This document shows positions 6,630 through 8,264 of a stretch of DNA of 8,264 nt, piece by piece; the stretch's first letter is position 1; the number at the start of each line of letters is the position of its first letter. The stretch is from Alphaproteobacteria bacterium. Its GTDB lineage: Bacteria; Pseudomonadota; Alphaproteobacteria; UBA2136; UBA6156. Under the pieces are notes generated by a model. It worked only from the letters and a program-made list of their open reading frames with translations, ran no database searches and was not told the origin of the DNA. The stretch spans positions 1 to 8,264 of the forward strand of contig JADCGN010000120.1 in NCBI GenBank assembly GCA_020249005.1, read 5' to 3'. Both the position numbers and the translations under genes were made by a program.

Positions 6630-8234
6630 CTACCACCAGCTGCGGCTGCCGGGTTCGGGAATGAGGGGTGTGGGCAGCGGCAGCGGCGCCAAGCTTAAGC
6701 CGGGGCGGCGGACTTCAAACTGCCCTTGGCCCACCGCTTGCAGCGCCAGGCTGCGTTCGGTTTGGCCGTTGGGGGTAAAGCGGGCATAGCCGCCAGGGGC
6801 GTAGAAGCCTTCCGGCCGCAGCAGGATCTGCCCCGGCGCATTGCCGCTGCGGGCCTGTTCGTTGGCCAGCTGGGCCAGAATGGCAGCGGCATCGTAGCCC
6901 AGGGCCGCCAAGGGGTGGGGGGCCGCACCAAAGGCTTGGCTGAACTGGCTGGTAAAGGTGGCCACTGGGGTGGGGGCCGCAAACAGCGCCCCCCGCAGGC
7001 CGCCGGCGCTAGGCGCCAGCAAGGGGCTGTTGCCGGTGTTTTCCGCCCACAGGCCGGTGCCAAGCAGCTGCACGCCGCGGTCGAGATCGTAATAGGCCAA
7101 CTGGGCGGCGATCAGCGGCAGGCTGCGGGCCGGGGTAGGCAGCAACAGGGCGTCAAACCCTTGGCCAAGGTCACGGATGCTGCTGCCGATATCGGTCTCT
7201 TGCGGGTTATAGAAACTGGTTTTCACCAAGGTGCCACCGCCCTGTTCCAAGGCCCGGCGCAGGCCACCCAAGGTGGCTTCACCGTACGCCCCTTGCGGAA
7301 TCAGGGCCGCCACCCGGCTTTGGCCCTGGGCAAGAGCGGCGACCGCCACGGCGGCGGCCTGTTGATCGGGCAAGAAGTTGAGGGTATGCACCTGCGGGCC
7401 CAACACCGCACCATCGCTGCTGAAGGTCAGGAGGGGGATACTGCCCAACGCCTCCCGCACGGGGGCCACCTGATTGGCCAGCAACGGCCCCAGCACCAAG
7501 CTGACTTTTTGCGCCTTGAGGGCCGCCGCCGCGGTGGCAGCGGCGGCCGGGGTGGGGGCGTCCTGCACCACCAGCTCCACCTTGCGGCCGGCGGCGGTAA
7601 ATTGGGGCAAGCCCAGCTGCAGGGCGCGGAGCAGATCGGTGCCGACTGCTCCCAACGGGCCGGTTTGTGGCAAAATAACTCCTACCTGCAGCGGCGGGCG
7701 GCTGGCACGGTCGGCGGGAGGGGTCAGCGTATCACTCAGGCGCTGAAAACGGGCCTTGTCGGGCTGCACCGAAAGCCTTTCATAATCACGCAGGTATTGC
7801 GCGGTTTGGTCGGTGGCGCCGGTCATCAGGGTCAATTCCGCCGCCTGCAGCAGCAATTGGCCGCGCAGGGTGCCCACCGCCTTGCCCAGCGGGGTGTCAT
7901 CGGTCAGCGTGCCTTCCAGCGCGCGCAGACCTTCGGCCGGGTTGCCGGCCGCATCCAGCGCCAAGGCCAGCAGGTAACGGCTTTGGGCACGGACGGTGAG
8001 GTTATCCGTATTTACCAAGCCGCGCAGCATGGCCACCGCTTCGGCGGCACGGCCTTGCTGTAGCAGGCGGGCCGCTTGGCTTAAACTGCTCTGGCCCGGG
8101 GTGGCCACGGCCGCCTTGCTGCCGGTGATGGGCGCAGGAGCCTGGCTTAATTGAGCATAGGCCGGGTTGCCAACCAGCAGTGCAGCAGTGCAGGCTGAAA
8201 GCGTGAAGCGGGTAACAGACAACGGCAGCGGCAT
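6630..8234 (-). CDS. Penicillin-binding-protein activator (LpoA/LppC-like), periplasmic
   Basis: A 534-residue exported protein. Residues 1-27 look like a Sec signal peptide ending AYA before Gln28. Residues 50-170 are helical and repeat-like (LSQAARLLQQGRAAEAVAMLRGLV, RYLLALALDAAGNPAEGLRALEG), like the TPR part of LpoA. From residue 182 a periplasmic substrate-binding-protein fold starts (VGVILPQTGPLGAVGTDLLRALQLGL), continues through KVELVVQDAP, VSLVLGPLLANQVAPV, VAALIPQGAYGEATLGGLRRALEQGG and GFDALLLP, and ends near FEVRRPGLSLAPLP. This matches the LppC/LpoA-type members of the periplasmic-binding class, which activate bifunctional PBPs in gammaproteobacteria. The role in Alphaproteobacteria is inferred. 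A branched-chain amino-acid-type binding protein is a less likely alternative, since no transporter genes are adjacent. The frame stays open to the window edge, so the start at 8234 (GGGG as ribosome binding site) is likely but not certain. Confidence 0.82.
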   Translation of the reverse strand: MPLPLSVTRFTLSACTAALLVGNPAYAQLSQAPAPITGSKAAVATPGQSSLSQAARLLQQGRAAEAVAMLRGLVNTDNLTVRAQSRYLLALALDAAGNPAEGLRALEGTLTDDTPLGKAVGTLRGQLLLQAAELTLMTGATDQTAQYLRDYERLSVQPDKARFQRLSDTLTPPADRASRPPLQVGVILPQTGPLGAVGTDLLRALQLGLPQFTAAGRKVELVVQDAPTPAAAATAAAALKAQKVSLVLGPLLANQVAPVREALGSIPLLTFSSDGAVLGPQVHTLNFLPDQQAAAVAVAALAQGQSRVAALIPQGAYGEATLGGLRRALEQGGGTLVKTSFYNPQETDIGSSIRDLGQGFDALLLPTPARSLPLIAAQLAYYDLDRGVQLLGTGLWAENTGNSPLLAPSAGGLRGALFAAPTPVATFTSQFSQAFGAAPHPLAALGYDAAAILAQLANEQARSGNAPGQILLRPEGFYAPGGYARFTPNGQTERSLALQAVGQGQFEVRRPGLSLAPLPLPTPLIPEPGSRSWW

Positions 8235-8264
8235 GGCCCCTACGGTGCGGGAAGGGGGCAGAGG

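Noticed and set aside
6726..8063. A 445-codon open frame on the plus strand opposite the LpoA-like gene
   Set aside because: The translation is a Gly/Gln/Arg-rich shadow without domain features, while the minus-strand frame has a signal peptide and a clear binding-protein fold.

Overview
The window looks like chromosomal DNA of a GC-rich alphaproteobacterium. The core genes leuS, lptE and holA lie on the + strand in the order I associate with Alphaproteobacteria, and the proteins and codon use fit (inference from gene order and protein features, no database search). Most genes are about 60-70% G+C by eye. Three stretches are clearly poorer in G+C: the small gene at 431-688, the small minus-strand gene at 3446-3697, and a patch inside leuS at about 2793-3220.

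Layout. A complete tRNA-Gln(UUG) is at 18-92. It is followed by about 340 bases without a convincing gene, rich in hairpins and in partial copies of the tRNA-Gln 3' end. Next come an 85-residue gene of unknown function (431-688), a hairpin terminator, and leuS (leucyl-tRNA synthetase, 770-3406). leuS ends at a good terminator. A small two-helix membrane protein gene on the opposite strand (3446-3697) then separates leuS from lptE (LPS-assembly lipoprotein, 3850-4368). holA (DNA polymerase III delta subunit, 4371-5417) follows lptE after 2 bases and ends at a perfect 12-bp hairpin.

The right half is on the minus strand. It holds an OmpR-like winged-helix regulator with a degenerate receiver domain (5489-6172), tRNA-Phe(GAA) (6361-6436), a near-perfect 5'-half copy of that tRNA (6542-6576) separated from it by hairpin-rich DNA, and a periplasmic penicillin-binding-protein-activator (LpoA/LppC-like) gene (6630-8234) whose open frame runs to the window edge.

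lptE and holA appear to be co-transcribed. The conserved genes serve translation (two tRNAs, leuS), outer-membrane assembly (lptE), replication (holA) and probably cell-wall synthesis (LpoA-like). The most unusual observations are: (1) a sharply bounded, roughly 41% G+C, in-frame mosaic patch in the anticodon-binding domain of leuS; (2) partial tRNA copies mixed with palindromes beside both tRNA genes, as if small palindromic elements or tRNA-targeting integrations had acted there; (3) a receiver-like domain lacking its phospho-acceptor aspartate; and (4) small low-G+C genes of unknown function flanking leuS. I see no CRISPR array, transposase, integrase or recognisable defence system.
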